64,000 bases of DNA from Streptomyces sp. GESEQ-4 (GTDB lineage: Bacteria > Actinomycetota > Actinomycetes > Streptomycetales > Streptomycetaceae): the NCBI RefSeq assembly GCF_017948455.1, contig NZ_JAFFSU010000021.1, positions 62,001 through 126,000 of the forward strand, written 5' to 3'. The position numbers and the translations under genes are program-made. The notes under the pieces are model-generated. The model was not told where the DNA came from. It did no database searches and worked only from the letters and a program-made list of their open reading frames with translations. The number at the start of each line of letters is the position of its first letter. Within the stretch, counting starts at the first letter, position 1. This document shows, piece after piece, positions 27,101 through 34,165 of the stretch.

Positions 27101-27301
27101 CGCAACACCAAGGCACGCCTCGTCCGCGACGGCAAGGTCATCGCGGAGAGCCTCAACATCGAGGGTCTGCGTCGCTTCAAGGACGACGTCACCGAGATCC
27201 GCGAAGGGTTCGAGGGCGGTATCAACCTCGGCAACTTCAACGACATCAAGGTCGACGACGTCATCGCGACGTACGAGATGCGGGAGAAGCCGCGGGTGTA
27301 G
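24176..27301 (+). CDS. infB: Translation initiation factor IF-2
   Basis: A 1041-residue GTPase that positions initiator tRNA on the 30S subunit. The N-terminal IF2-N domain (RVYELAKEFGVESKVVMAKLQELG) is followed by about 370 residues rich in Pro, Gly, Ala and Arg, including near-perfect GGRPGGGGG-type repeats between about 25,110 and 25,400. The second IF2-N motif, the GTPase (G1 GHVDHGKT, G3 DTPGHE, G4 NKID) and the C-terminal domains follow. The GTG start has AAAGGAG upstream. The low-complexity arm creates long spurious open frames on the other strand. A terminator follows. Confidence 0.97.
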   Translation: MAKVRVYELAKEFGVESKVVMAKLQELGEFVRSASSTIEAPVVRKLTDAFQAGGNGKSAAKPGAPRKAAPRPAAPSPAQAARPAAPKPPAPKPAAAEQPAAETPSAPAPAAAPGPRPATPGPKPAPRPAPAAPTTPEFTAPPSAPAPSSAPRPGAPKPAARPTGPGERRGDRGDRGDRPGGQRPGGQAPRPGGQAPRPGARPAGPRPGNNPFTSGGSTGMARPQAPRPGGAPRPGGPGGPGAPRPQGAGQGGPRPQGAAGGGPRPQAPGGNRPSPSGMPRPQGGPRPGGGPGGPGGNRPNPGMMPQRPAAGPRPGGGGPGGRGPGGGGGRPGGGGGGRPGGGGGFAGRPGGGGGGGFAGRPAGPGGGGGGFAGRPGGPGGGGGGRPGFGGRPGGPGGRGGTQGAFGRPGGPARRGRKSKRQRRQEYEAMQAPSVGGVMLPRGNGETVRLSRGASLTDFAEKINANPASLVAVMMNLGEMVTATQSVSDETLELLAGEMNYTVQIVSPEEEDRELLESFDIEFGEDEGGEEDLVIRPPVVTVMGHVDHGKTRLLDAIRKTNVIAGEAGGITQHIGAYQVATEVNDEERKITFIDTPGHEAFTAMRARGARSTDIAILVVAANDGVMPQTIEALNHAKAAEVPIVVAVNKIDVEGADPTKVRGQLTEYGLVAEEYGGETMFVDISAKQGLNIDSLLEAVVLTADASLDLRANPNQDAQGIAIESRLDRGRGAVSTVLVQRGTLRVGDTMVVGDAYGRVRAMHDDNGNNVAEAGPSTPVQVLGLTNVPGAGDNFLVVEEDRTARQIAEKRAARERNAAFAKRTRRVSLEDLDKVLKAGEVQQLNLIIKGDASGSVEALESSLLQLDVGEEVDIRVLHRGVGAVTESDIDLAMGSDAIVIGFNVRAAGRAAQMAEREGVDVRYYSVIYQAIEEIEAALKGMLKPEYEEVELGTAEIREVFKSSKLGNIAGVLIRSGEVKRNTKARLVRDGKVIAESLNIEGLRRFKDDVTEIREGFEGGINLGNFNDIKVDDVIATYEMREKPRV

Positions 27302-27315
27302 TGGCCAGTGGCTGA

Positions 27316-27351
27316 CGGTGGCCGACGGGACTTGTAGCCCGTCGGCCACCG
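27316..27351 (+). terminator. Terminator of the nusA-infB operon
   Basis: A perfect 14-bp stem (27316-27329 with 27338-27351; core GGCCGACGGG/CCCGTCGGCC) around an 8-base loop, 14 bases after the infB stop. It suggests that ylxP-rbfA-truB have their own promoter. Confidence 0.8.
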
Positions 27352-27361
27352 CAGTTTGCCC

Positions 27362-27462
27362 AAGGGGCGCGGGGAACTGCGCGACAAGCCACAGATCACC
27401 CGCACTCGCACGACAAGGCAATCCGCACGGCGACAACGCGGGAGCCGGGGCGCAGCCCCGGC
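27362..27462 (+). repeat. Dispersed repeat, family 2, copy B, with adjoining hairpin
   Basis: Bases 27362-27385 are identical to 19958-19981. About 60 bases on, GCCGGGGC-GCA-GCCCCGGC (27444-27462) forms a tight hairpin. The element fills most of the infB-ylxP gap; the remaining 100 bp should hold the ylxP promoter, though no clear -10/-35 pair stands out. Confidence 0.65.
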
Positions 27463-27568
27463 AAAACCGTTTCGAGCCCCCGGCACGGGCACGGTACCGT
27501 TCTTGAAGCCCCGCCCATCAAAGCCGCGGGGCACCGATCCCGTACCGGCGGGTGAACCGGTCAAAAAC

Positions 27569-27862
27569 ATGTACGTGGGGACGCTGTCCTTCGACCTGCT
27601 CCTCGGCGACATACGGTCGCTGAAGGAGAAGCGCTCCGTAGTCCGCCCGATCGTCGCAGAGCTGCAGCGGAAGTACGCCGTGAGCGCGGCGGAGGTGGAT
27701 CACATGGACCTGCATCGCAGGGCCCTCATCGGCCTCGCGATGGTGTCCGGCGACGCGGGGCATCTGACCGACGTACTGGACCGGTGCGAGCGGCTGGTCG
27801 CCGGACGCCCCGAAGTGGAACTGCTGTCGGTGAGACGGCGGATCCGCGGCGACGACGACTGA
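27569..27862 (+). CDS. ylxP: YlxP-like DUF503 protein
   Basis: A 97-residue small protein of the DUF503 family (MYVGTLSFDLLLGDIRSLKEKRS start; VELLSVRRRI end), typically encoded between infB and rbfA. I chose the ATG at 27569, with GGGTGA upstream; the longer open frame would read through the repeat element. DUF503 proteins form a small ferredoxin-like fold and are thought to act in ribosome maturation. It lies 39 bp upstream of rbfA. Confidence 0.88.
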   Translation: MYVGTLSFDLLLGDIRSLKEKRSVVRPIVAELQRKYAVSAAEVDHMDLHRRALIGLAMVSGDAGHLTDVLDRCERLVAGRPEVELLSVRRRIRGDDD

Positions 27863-27901
27863 CCTAGAGAACCAAGACAGGAAAGAACGGGAGACGGACC
27901 A

Positions 27902-28348
27902 GTGGCCGACAACGCGCGCGCCAAGAGGCTGGCGGACCTCATCCGAGAGGTGGTGGCCCAGAAGCTGCAGCGTGGGATCAAGGACCCGCGGCTCGGCTCG
28001 CACGTCACCATCACGGACACCCGGGTGACGGGCGACCTGCGGGAGGCGACCGTCTTCTACACCGTGTACGGCGACGACGAGGAGCGGGCCGCCGCCGCGG
28101 CCGGCCTGGAGAGCGCCAAGGGCGTCCTGCGCTCCGCGGTGGGTGCGGCGGCGGGCGTGAAGTTCACGCCGACCCTCGCCTTCGTCGCGGACGCTCTTCC
28201 CGACACCGCCAAGAACATCGAGGACCTCCTCGACAAGGCGCGTGCCTCCGACGAGAAGGTGCGCGAGGTGTCCGCGGGTGCCGCGTACGCCGGTGACGCG
28301 GATCCGTACAAGAAGCCGGGTGACGACGAGGACGACGCCGCCGAATGA
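27902..28348 (+). CDS. rbfA: Ribosome-binding factor A
   Basis: A 148-residue KH-fold protein for late 30S maturation. The family start DNARAKRLADLIREVVAQKLQRGIKDPRLG and core VTITDTRVTGDLREATVFYTVYGDD are present, with an actinobacterial acidic C-terminal extension. GTG start after GGGAGA. The stop overlaps the truB ATG by four bases (ATGA), so the two are translationally coupled. Confidence 0.95.
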   Translation: MADNARAKRLADLIREVVAQKLQRGIKDPRLGSHVTITDTRVTGDLREATVFYTVYGDDEERAAAAAGLESAKGVLRSAVGAAAGVKFTPTLAFVADALPDTAKNIEDLLDKARASDEKVREVSAGAAYAGDADPYKKPGDDEDDAAE

Positions 28349-29250
28349 CGCAGAAGAACCGGACGCCCGACGGCCTTGTCATCGTCGACAAGCCGTCGGG
28401 CTTCACCTCGCACGACGTCGTCGCCAAGATGCGCGGCATCGCGAGGACACGACGTGTCGGTCACGCCGGCACCCTCGACCCCATGGCGACGGGCGTGCTC
28501 GTCCTCGGCGTCGAGAAGGCCACCAAGCTCCTCGGCCACCTCGCGCTGACCGAGAAGGAGTACCTCGGCACGATCCGCCTCGGGCAGACGACCCTCACCG
28601 ACGACGCCGAGGGCGAGATCACGGAGTCGGTCGACGCCTCGAAGGTCACCCGCGACGCCGTCGACGCCGGGATCGCCAAGCTCAGCGGCGAGATCATGCA
28701 GGTGCCGTCCAAGGTCAGCGCCATCAAGATCGACGGCGTGCGGTCCTACAAGCGGGCCCGCGACGGCGAGGACTTCGAGATCCCGGCCAGGCCGGTCACC
28801 GTCTCGTCCTTCGCCGTGTACGACATCCGGGACGCCGTCGCCGAGGACGGCACCCCCGTGCTCGACCTGGTCGTCTCCGTGGTCTGCTCGTCCGGCACCT
28901 ACATCCGGGCGCTCGCCCGTGACCTGGGCGCCGACCTGGGCGTCGGCGGACACCTCACCGCGCTGCGCCGGACGCGCGTCGGACCGTACAAACTGGACTT
29001 GGCCCGGACCCTGGACCAGCTCCAGGAGGAGCTGACCGTGATGCCGATCGCCGAGGCCGCCGCGGCGGCGTTCCCGCGCTGGGACGTGGACGCCAGGCGG
29101 GCCCGGCTGCTGATGAACGGCGTACGGCTGGAGATGCCCGACGAGTACGCGGGCAGGGGCGCCGTGGCCGTGTTCGACCCCGACGGCCAATTCCTCGCGC
29201 TTGTCGAGGAGCAGAAGGGCAAGGCGAAGAGCCTGGCCGTCTTCGGCTGA
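28345..29250 (+). CDS. truB: tRNA pseudouridine-55 synthase
   Basis: A 301-residue enzyme that isomerises U55 in the T-arm of tRNAs. The catalytic Asp is in GHAGTLDPMATGVLV (about residue 45), with KEYLGTIRLGQTT and CSSGTYIRALARDLG further on, and a C-terminal PUA-like domain (GVRLEMPDEYAGRGAVAVFDPDGQ). Start ATG overlaps the rbfA stop. No obvious terminator follows; the 269-bp region to the next gene shows no further coding signal. Confidence 0.96.
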   Translation: MTQKNRTPDGLVIVDKPSGFTSHDVVAKMRGIARTRRVGHAGTLDPMATGVLVLGVEKATKLLGHLALTEKEYLGTIRLGQTTLTDDAEGEITESVDASKVTRDAVDAGIAKLSGEIMQVPSKVSAIKIDGVRSYKRARDGEDFEIPARPVTVSSFAVYDIRDAVAEDGTPVLDLVVSVVCSSGTYIRALARDLGADLGVGGHLTALRRTRVGPYKLDLARTLDQLQEELTVMPIAEAAAAAFPRWDVDARRARLLMNGVRLEMPDEYAGRGAVAVFDPDGQFLALVEEQKGKAKSLAVFG

Positions 29251-29519
29251 GCGGCCCCTTCGCTGAGCAGCCCTTTTCCCTTGGCTGCCCCGTGGAGCGG
29301 CGGGCACGGGGTCGTACTCTGCACGCCGCTCCACGGTCCCCCTCGGTTCCCCCACCCCTAGGGTGTATCCACCGGCCCCCTTCTATTCACCCGTCCGGGC
29401 AGGCGCTCGGAGTGAACCGAGGGAGCGGAAGGGGGCGCGTTCGCGGCGCGATCTGTCCCGCTGATCATCTTGTGCCTACGGTCGAATACGAGCACGGGTG
29501 GACGCGGGGAGGTTCGACC

Positions 29520-32500
29520 ATGGCGGGACGGGGCCCGCGGACCGGAGGGGGACGCCGGACGCCGAGCGGCGCGGGCGACGAGGCGGGCGTGGAGCGCGTG
29601 CACGACGAAGTCCTCGTCCGCATCCACGACTTGGCGGGACGCCCGCGCGGCACCGGATTCGTCGCCGACCACCAGGGCACGGTCGTCACCAGCCACGAAG
29701 TCGTGGACGGCCTGACCCGGATCGTGGTGCACGCCCCCGACGACCGCACCTGCCTGCTGACCGCCGAATCGGTGACCCCGCTGCCCGCCTTGAACCTGGC
29801 CCTCGTCCACACCGAGGGCCTCGGCGTCGACCCGCTCCCCGTCTCGGTCCGGGACACGATCGAGACCGGTCGATACGTCCGCCTCCTCGCCGGATGCTGG
29901 CGCGAGGCCCGCGTCCTCGACGTCACCGCCGTGACGTACACGGCCACCGACCGCTTCCATCTCCTCGACGGCGCCCTGGAGTTGGCGATCGGCACCGCCG
30001 GCCGCGACGCACTCCGCCTCGGCGGCGGCGCGGCCGGGGGACCGGTCCTCGACGCCACGACCGGCGCCGTCCTCGGCGTCCTCGGCACGGCCCTCCAGTC
30101 CGGCCACCGCGACGTGGGTTTCGCAGTCCCCCTGCGCCGCACCACCGAAGGCCCACTGGCCGACCTGCTGGCCCGCAACGCGGCGACGGTCCCCGCCTAC
30201 GGCCCCGACCTCAACCTGGCCGGAGCCCTGCACCTCACGGCCACCTCGCGCAGGCAGACCACCCCGCCGAGCCCGGTCGAACCGGTCGAACGGACGGCGA
30301 CAGCAAGGGAGTTCGCCGCCTTCACCCAGTCATCGGCCTCCGTCCTCGCCCTCGTCGGCCCACCGGGCACCGGCCGCACGACAGAACTCGCCTCCCTGGC
30401 CACCCGCCGCCACCTGGCCCCCACCCTCTGGCTCCGAGGCGCCGACCTCCACCCCGAAGACACGTCGCTCGCAGACGCAGCCCACCGCACCCTCCAACAA
30501 GCGCCCCGAACAGCCACCCCGGACCACCTCGCCCAGGTAGCCCGCGAGGCGGACCGCCCCCTGCTCCTCCTCTTGGACGACCCGGAGCACATGCCGTCGC
30601 CCCTGGCCGACCGACTCCCCGACTGGACGGAGGGAACGGTGAGGTGGCTGCGGGAGACGGGGGCGCAGTTGGTGTTGGCGTGCAGGGAGGAGTACTGGGA
30701 GTGGGCGGGGGCCTGCTTCCCAAGAGGCGTGTTGCACAACTCAGCCCGTCCGGCGTTTGAGGACGAGGCCGAAGGCCGATCGGGGGTCCAGGGGGCGGAG
30801 CCCCCTGGCGGGGTCGAAGGGGCGGAGCCCCTTCAGGATGGGAAGGGTAGGGGCGGCGGGGGCGAGAAACCCGGACGGCCACCACAACCCCACCCGCACC
30901 TGCCCCCCTGCATCCACCTGGGCGACTTCACCGACGCCGAGGCAGCCCAAGCCCGCTCCCGCTACGCCATCCCCGAAGACACCCTCACCACCCCCGACAC
31001 CCACCACCCGCTCACCCTCCGCCTCCTCTCCGAGGTCCAGTCAGCCCTCCTCGACGCCAATATCCACACCACCAACCCCCTCGACCGCAACGACGTCTTC
31101 ACGGCCTACCTAGACCTGATGAGCCTCCGCATCGCCACCCGCCTCGCCACCGAGGCCAACCTGCACGGCACAGCCATCCGCAGACTCGCCGCAAAGGTCG
31201 CCGGCCGTATCCACGAAGCCGCCCGCCACAGCCTCGGCCCGGGCGGGGGCGAACTGGACAGGGAGACGTTCGAGGCCCTGTTCCCTCACGGCTCCGGCTG
31301 GGGCCCCGCCATCCTCACCGAGGGCCTCCTCATCCCCACCGGCCCGGGCTACCGCTTCGCCCACGAGGAACTCGCCGACTGGATCCAGGGCATGCACCTC
31401 GACCTGGACGAAGCCCTGCACACCCTGACCAGACACCCGCAGGACCCGCACCACCGCATCGGCCCGGTCGTCCAGTCCCTGCTCCACCTCGCCCGCCACC
31501 AGGGCGCCCCCGAACTCGCCGCCCGCCTCCAGGAGTTGGTCGACGCCCTCGACACCGACCCGCACGCCTGGTGGCCCGCCCGCCTCCTCACCGAGGTCCT
31601 GCCCCGGGTACCCGACGCGACGCCGTACACAGGTGTCCTACGGCTGCTCGCCGACCGAGTCGTCGCGTGGCGCCGGCAACACCCCACCGTTCCGGGCGAC
31701 TTCGGCCCCGCCTTCTGGACCGCCCTCGCCCTGCCGGAGGTCACCCGCTTCGACCTCCTGCGCCGCCTCCTCCTCGCCGACCCCGCCCCGGACGACACCG
31801 ACGGCCCCCGCTACCTCGACGCCGCCGCACACCTGCTCGCCGCCGCCCCCACCGCCGTACAACCGCATCTCACCCGCTGGTTTGACGACGAGCGCCCGCT
31901 GCCCGCCACCCCGCACGCGACCGTCGCGAAGGCGGCGCAGGCGCTGCTGCACACGCATCGGCACCGGGCCCTGGACGACCTGATGGAGGTGCTCGTGGAC
32001 TGTGCGCACCGCCGCGCCGAGGAGCTGTTGGACGTGCTGGCGGAGGACGAGCCGTCGGCGGTGTGCCGGGCCGTCGACCGATGGGCGCACGACGCGCGGC
32101 CGACGCGGAGGGCCGCGGCGGCGGTGTACGGGCTGCGGGCCGCGCCCCATGTACGTACGGAGGCCGACCGAGAACTGCTCCGCTACGCCGCCCTCGCCCT
32201 GCTCGCCCACCCCGCCGACCGCACCCTGCGCGGAGGCGCGCTGGCTCTCCTCGTCCGGGATCCGCGCGCCCGGGCCCGTCATCTCCCGCTGGCGCTACGG
32301 CACTTCGCGTCCGGAGACCCGCACGTCCCGCCCAGCGCGCTGGTCGGTGCCCTCGCGACCCACCCGGATCCGGTGCTGGACGCCTTCCGGGAGCGGCTGC
32401 GGCTGCCGGGCGGCGGGGAAGCACTGCGTACGCTCGCCGACGTCACGACACCGACCTTGGCGCGCCGCGTCGCGGGCCTCGTACGGGAGGCGGTGCAGCG

Positions 32501-32999
32501 GCGCCCGGAGACGGCGGTGGACGTGGCGGCGTATGTCGACCGGCGGCTCGACCAGGGGCCGGTCGCCCGTTCCGTACTGTTCCCGCTGGTCACCGGTCTG
32601 CTGGACGGCGGGCCCGATCAGGTGCGGGCCGCGCTGGCCGCCGTACTGGCCGCTCGCGGTACCCCCGCCTCCCGCCCCCTGCGCCGCGAACTCCTCGACT
32701 TCCTGCTGGCCCACGAGCACTCGCCGGCCGTCCTCGATGCCCTCCTGCACGCCGCCTCCCGGCACGGCGGGCCCGACATCCGGGACCTGGTCCGCCACAT
32801 TGGCCTCCTCCTCGTCCGCACCCCGGACGGCGCGGCCCGCTTCGACCGCGGCCTGGTCGACCTGGGCCGCCATGTCCCGGGCTTCGCCGCGCTGGTCGCG
32901 GGCTGGCTCACCGACGCGCCCGCGGAATGGGCGGCCGTCGTCGGCCCCAGCGCCCGCCGCATGATCGAGAACCTGGCAGGTGTCCGCGTCCCGGTGTGA
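29520..32999 (+). CDS. Pseudo-trypsin / STAND-type P-loop NTPase / helical-repeat protein
   Basis: A predicted 1159-residue protein. Residues 25-220 are a trypsin-like domain (GTGFVADHQGTVVTSHEVVDG ... GGGAAGGPVLD): His is kept, but the Asp position reads Asn (PALNLALV) and the nucleophile Ser reads Ala in AAGGPV, so it is probably inactive. A P-loop NTPase follows (GPPGTGRT at about 280; RPLLLLLDD at about 345), then alpha-helical HEAT-like repeats to the C-terminus. This is a signal-transducing STAND-type layout. The ATG is preceded by GGGGAGG; the frame stays open further upstream. An in-frame palindromic repeat interrupts it around codons 407-457. Function unknown; sensing or conflict-related roles are possible. 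Confidence 0.75.
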   Translation: MAGRGPRTGGGRRTPSGAGDEAGVERVHDEVLVRIHDLAGRPRGTGFVADHQGTVVTSHEVVDGLTRIVVHAPDDRTCLLTAESVTPLPALNLALVHTEGLGVDPLPVSVRDTIETGRYVRLLAGCWREARVLDVTAVTYTATDRFHLLDGALELAIGTAGRDALRLGGGAAGGPVLDATTGAVLGVLGTALQSGHRDVGFAVPLRRTTEGPLADLLARNAATVPAYGPDLNLAGALHLTATSRRQTTPPSPVEPVERTATAREFAAFTQSSASVLALVGPPGTGRTTELASLATRRHLAPTLWLRGADLHPEDTSLADAAHRTLQQAPRTATPDHLAQVAREADRPLLLLLDDPEHMPSPLADRLPDWTEGTVRWLRETGAQLVLACREEYWEWAGACFPRGVLHNSARPAFEDEAEGRSGVQGAEPPGGVEGAEPLQDGKGRGGGGEKPGRPPQPHPHLPPCIHLGDFTDAEAAQARSRYAIPEDTLTTPDTHHPLTLRLLSEVQSALLDANIHTTNPLDRNDVFTAYLDLMSLRIATRLATEANLHGTAIRRLAAKVAGRIHEAARHSLGPGGGELDRETFEALFPHGSGWGPAILTEGLLIPTGPGYRFAHEELADWIQGMHLDLDEALHTLTRHPQDPHHRIGPVVQSLLHLARHQGAPELAARLQELVDALDTDPHAWWPARLLTEVLPRVPDATPYTGVLRLLADRVVAWRRQHPTVPGDFGPAFWTALALPEVTRFDLLRRLLLADPAPDDTDGPRYLDAAAHLLAAAPTAVQPHLTRWFDDERPLPATPHATVAKAAQALLHTHRHRALDDLMEVLVDCAHRRAEELLDVLAEDEPSAVCRAVDRWAHDARPTRRAAAAVYGLRAAPHVRTEADRELLRYAALALLAHPADRTLRGGALALLVRDPRARARHLPLALRHFASGDPHVPPSALVGALATHPDPVLDAFRERLRLPGGGEALRTLADVTTPTLARRVAGLVREAVQRRPETAVDVAAYVDRRLDQGPVARSVLFPLVTGLLDGGPDQVRAALAAVLAARGTPASRPLRRELLDFLLAHEHSPAVLDALLHAASRHGGPDIRDLVRHIGLLLVRTPDGAARFDRGLVDLGRHVPGFAALVAGWLTDAPAEWAAVVGPSARRMIENLAGVRVPV
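30742..30834 (+). repeat. Dispersed palindromic repeat, family 1, inserted in frame in a gene
   Basis: Bases 30742-30770 are identical to the intergenic copy at 16452-16480. Two tight hairpins follow, each around a CGGAG centre: CCAGGGGGC/GCCCCCTGG (30788-30808) and GAAGGGGC/GCCCCTTC (30816-30834). The reading frame stays open through the element and through a Gly/Pro-rich stretch to about 30908, giving about 55 low-complexity residues between the NTPase core and IHLGDFTDAEAAQ. Confidence 0.75.
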
Positions 33000-33130
33000 G
33001 CGTGCGCCCTGTCACAGCCCAGATGCCGATGCGGGCCGGGTGGACGTGGCATGGCACCCTTAGACCTGCGTAGGAACAGGCACAGACACGGACACGGGTT
33101 CGACGAGTGTGCGAACAAGGAGCAGACACA

Positions 33131-34093
33131 GTGCAGCGCTGGCGTGGCTTGGAGGACATCCCCCAGGACTGGGGGCGCAGCGTCGTCACCATCGGGTCCT
33201 ACGACGGAGTTCACCGCGGACACCAGCTGATCATCCGGCATGCCGTGGAGCGCGCCCGCGAACTGGGCGTCCCCTCCGTGGTCGTCACCTTCGACCCGCA
33301 CCCCAGCGAGGTCGTCCGCCCCGGCAGCCACCCGCCGCTGCTCGCCCCGCACCATCGCCGCGCCGACCTGATGGGCGAGCTGGGCGTGGACGCGGTGCTG
33401 ATCCTCCCCTTCACGACCGAGTTCTCGAAGCTGTCGCCCGCCGACTTCGTCGTCAAGGTCCTGGTCGACAAGCTGCACGCCAAGGCGGTCGTCGAGGGCC
33501 CCAACTTCCGCTTCGGCCACAAGGCCGCGGGCAACGTGGAGTTCCTCGCCGAGCAGGGCAAGGTCTACGACTTCGAGGTCGAGGTGATCGACCTGTACGT
33601 GTCCGGTGAGGCGGGCGGCGGCCAGCCGTTCTCGTCGACCCTGACCCGCCGACTGGTCGCCGAAGGGGACGTCGAGGGCGCCGCCGAGATCCTCGGCCGC
33701 CCGCACCGCGTCGAGGGCGTGGTCGTCCGCGGCGCCCAGCGCGGCCGCGAACTCGGCTTCCCCACGGCGAACGTCGAGACCCTCCCGCACACCGCCATCC
33801 CGGCCGACGGCGTCTACGCGGGCTGGCTGCACGCACAGGGCGAGGCCATGCCGGCCGCGATCTCCGTCGGAACCAACCCGCAGTTCGACGGCACCGAGCG
33901 CACGGTGGAGGCGTACGCCATCGACCGGGTGGGGCTGGATCTGTACGGGCTGCATGTGGCCGTGGACTTCCTCGCCTATGTGCGCGGGCAGCGGAAGTTC
34001 GACTCGCTGGAGGCCCTGCTGGAGGCCATGGCGGGGGATGTGAAGCGCTGCCGCGATCTGATCGGGGCTGCGGAGGGTGGTCCTGCCGTCTGA
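33131..34093 (+). CDS. ribF: Bifunctional riboflavin kinase / FAD synthetase
   Basis: A 320-residue enzyme making FMN and FAD. The N-terminal FAD synthetase nucleotidyltransferase domain has SVVTIGSYDGVHRGHQ and VVEGPNFRFGHKAAGN; the C-terminal riboflavin kinase domain has GRELGFPTANVE and ISVGTNPQFDG, ending FLAYVRGQRKFDSLEALL. The GTG at 33131 is preceded by AAGGAG seven bases upstream and gives the normal family length. No FMN riboswitch is visible upstream. A strong hairpin follows. Confidence 0.96.
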   Translation: MQRWRGLEDIPQDWGRSVVTIGSYDGVHRGHQLIIRHAVERARELGVPSVVVTFDPHPSEVVRPGSHPPLLAPHHRRADLMGELGVDAVLILPFTTEFSKLSPADFVVKVLVDKLHAKAVVEGPNFRFGHKAAGNVEFLAEQGKVYDFEVEVIDLYVSGEAGGGQPFSSTLTRRLVAEGDVEGAAEILGRPHRVEGVVVRGAQRGRELGFPTANVETLPHTAIPADGVYAGWLHAQGEAMPAAISVGTNPQFDGTERTVEAYAIDRVGLDLYGLHVAVDFLAYVRGQRKFDSLEALLEAMAGDVKRCRDLIGAAEGGPAV

Positions 34094-34112
34094 TCCTGGC
34101 GGGAACTGCGTG

Positions 34113-34157
34113 AACGCCTGAGGGCCGGCACCCTTGTGGTGTCGGCCCTCAGGCGTT
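34113..34157. terminator. Bidirectional terminator between ribF and the EspI-like gene
   Basis: A 19-bp stem with one G-U pair (34113-34131 with 34139-34157; core GCCTGAGGGCC/GGCCCTCAGGC) and a 7-base loop, placed between the convergent ends of ribF and the MinD-like gene. Confidence 0.8.
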
Positions 34158-34165
34158 GCTGCCTT

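Noticed and set aside
23711..27436. A 1241-codon open frame on the minus strand opposite infB, and a 550-codon frame in another minus-strand frame
   Set aside because: Both are antisense shadows of the Gly/Pro/Arg-rich arm and GTPase of infB; low-complexity composition, no domain, no ribosome-binding site.
29292..29520. Upstream extension of the STAND-NTPase frame to 29292
   Set aside because: The extension is not protein-like, and GGGGAGG directly before the ATG at 29520 marks the start.
33000..33131. Possible FMN riboswitch before ribF
   Set aside because: The leader is about 130 bases and shows none of the conserved RFN-element blocks.
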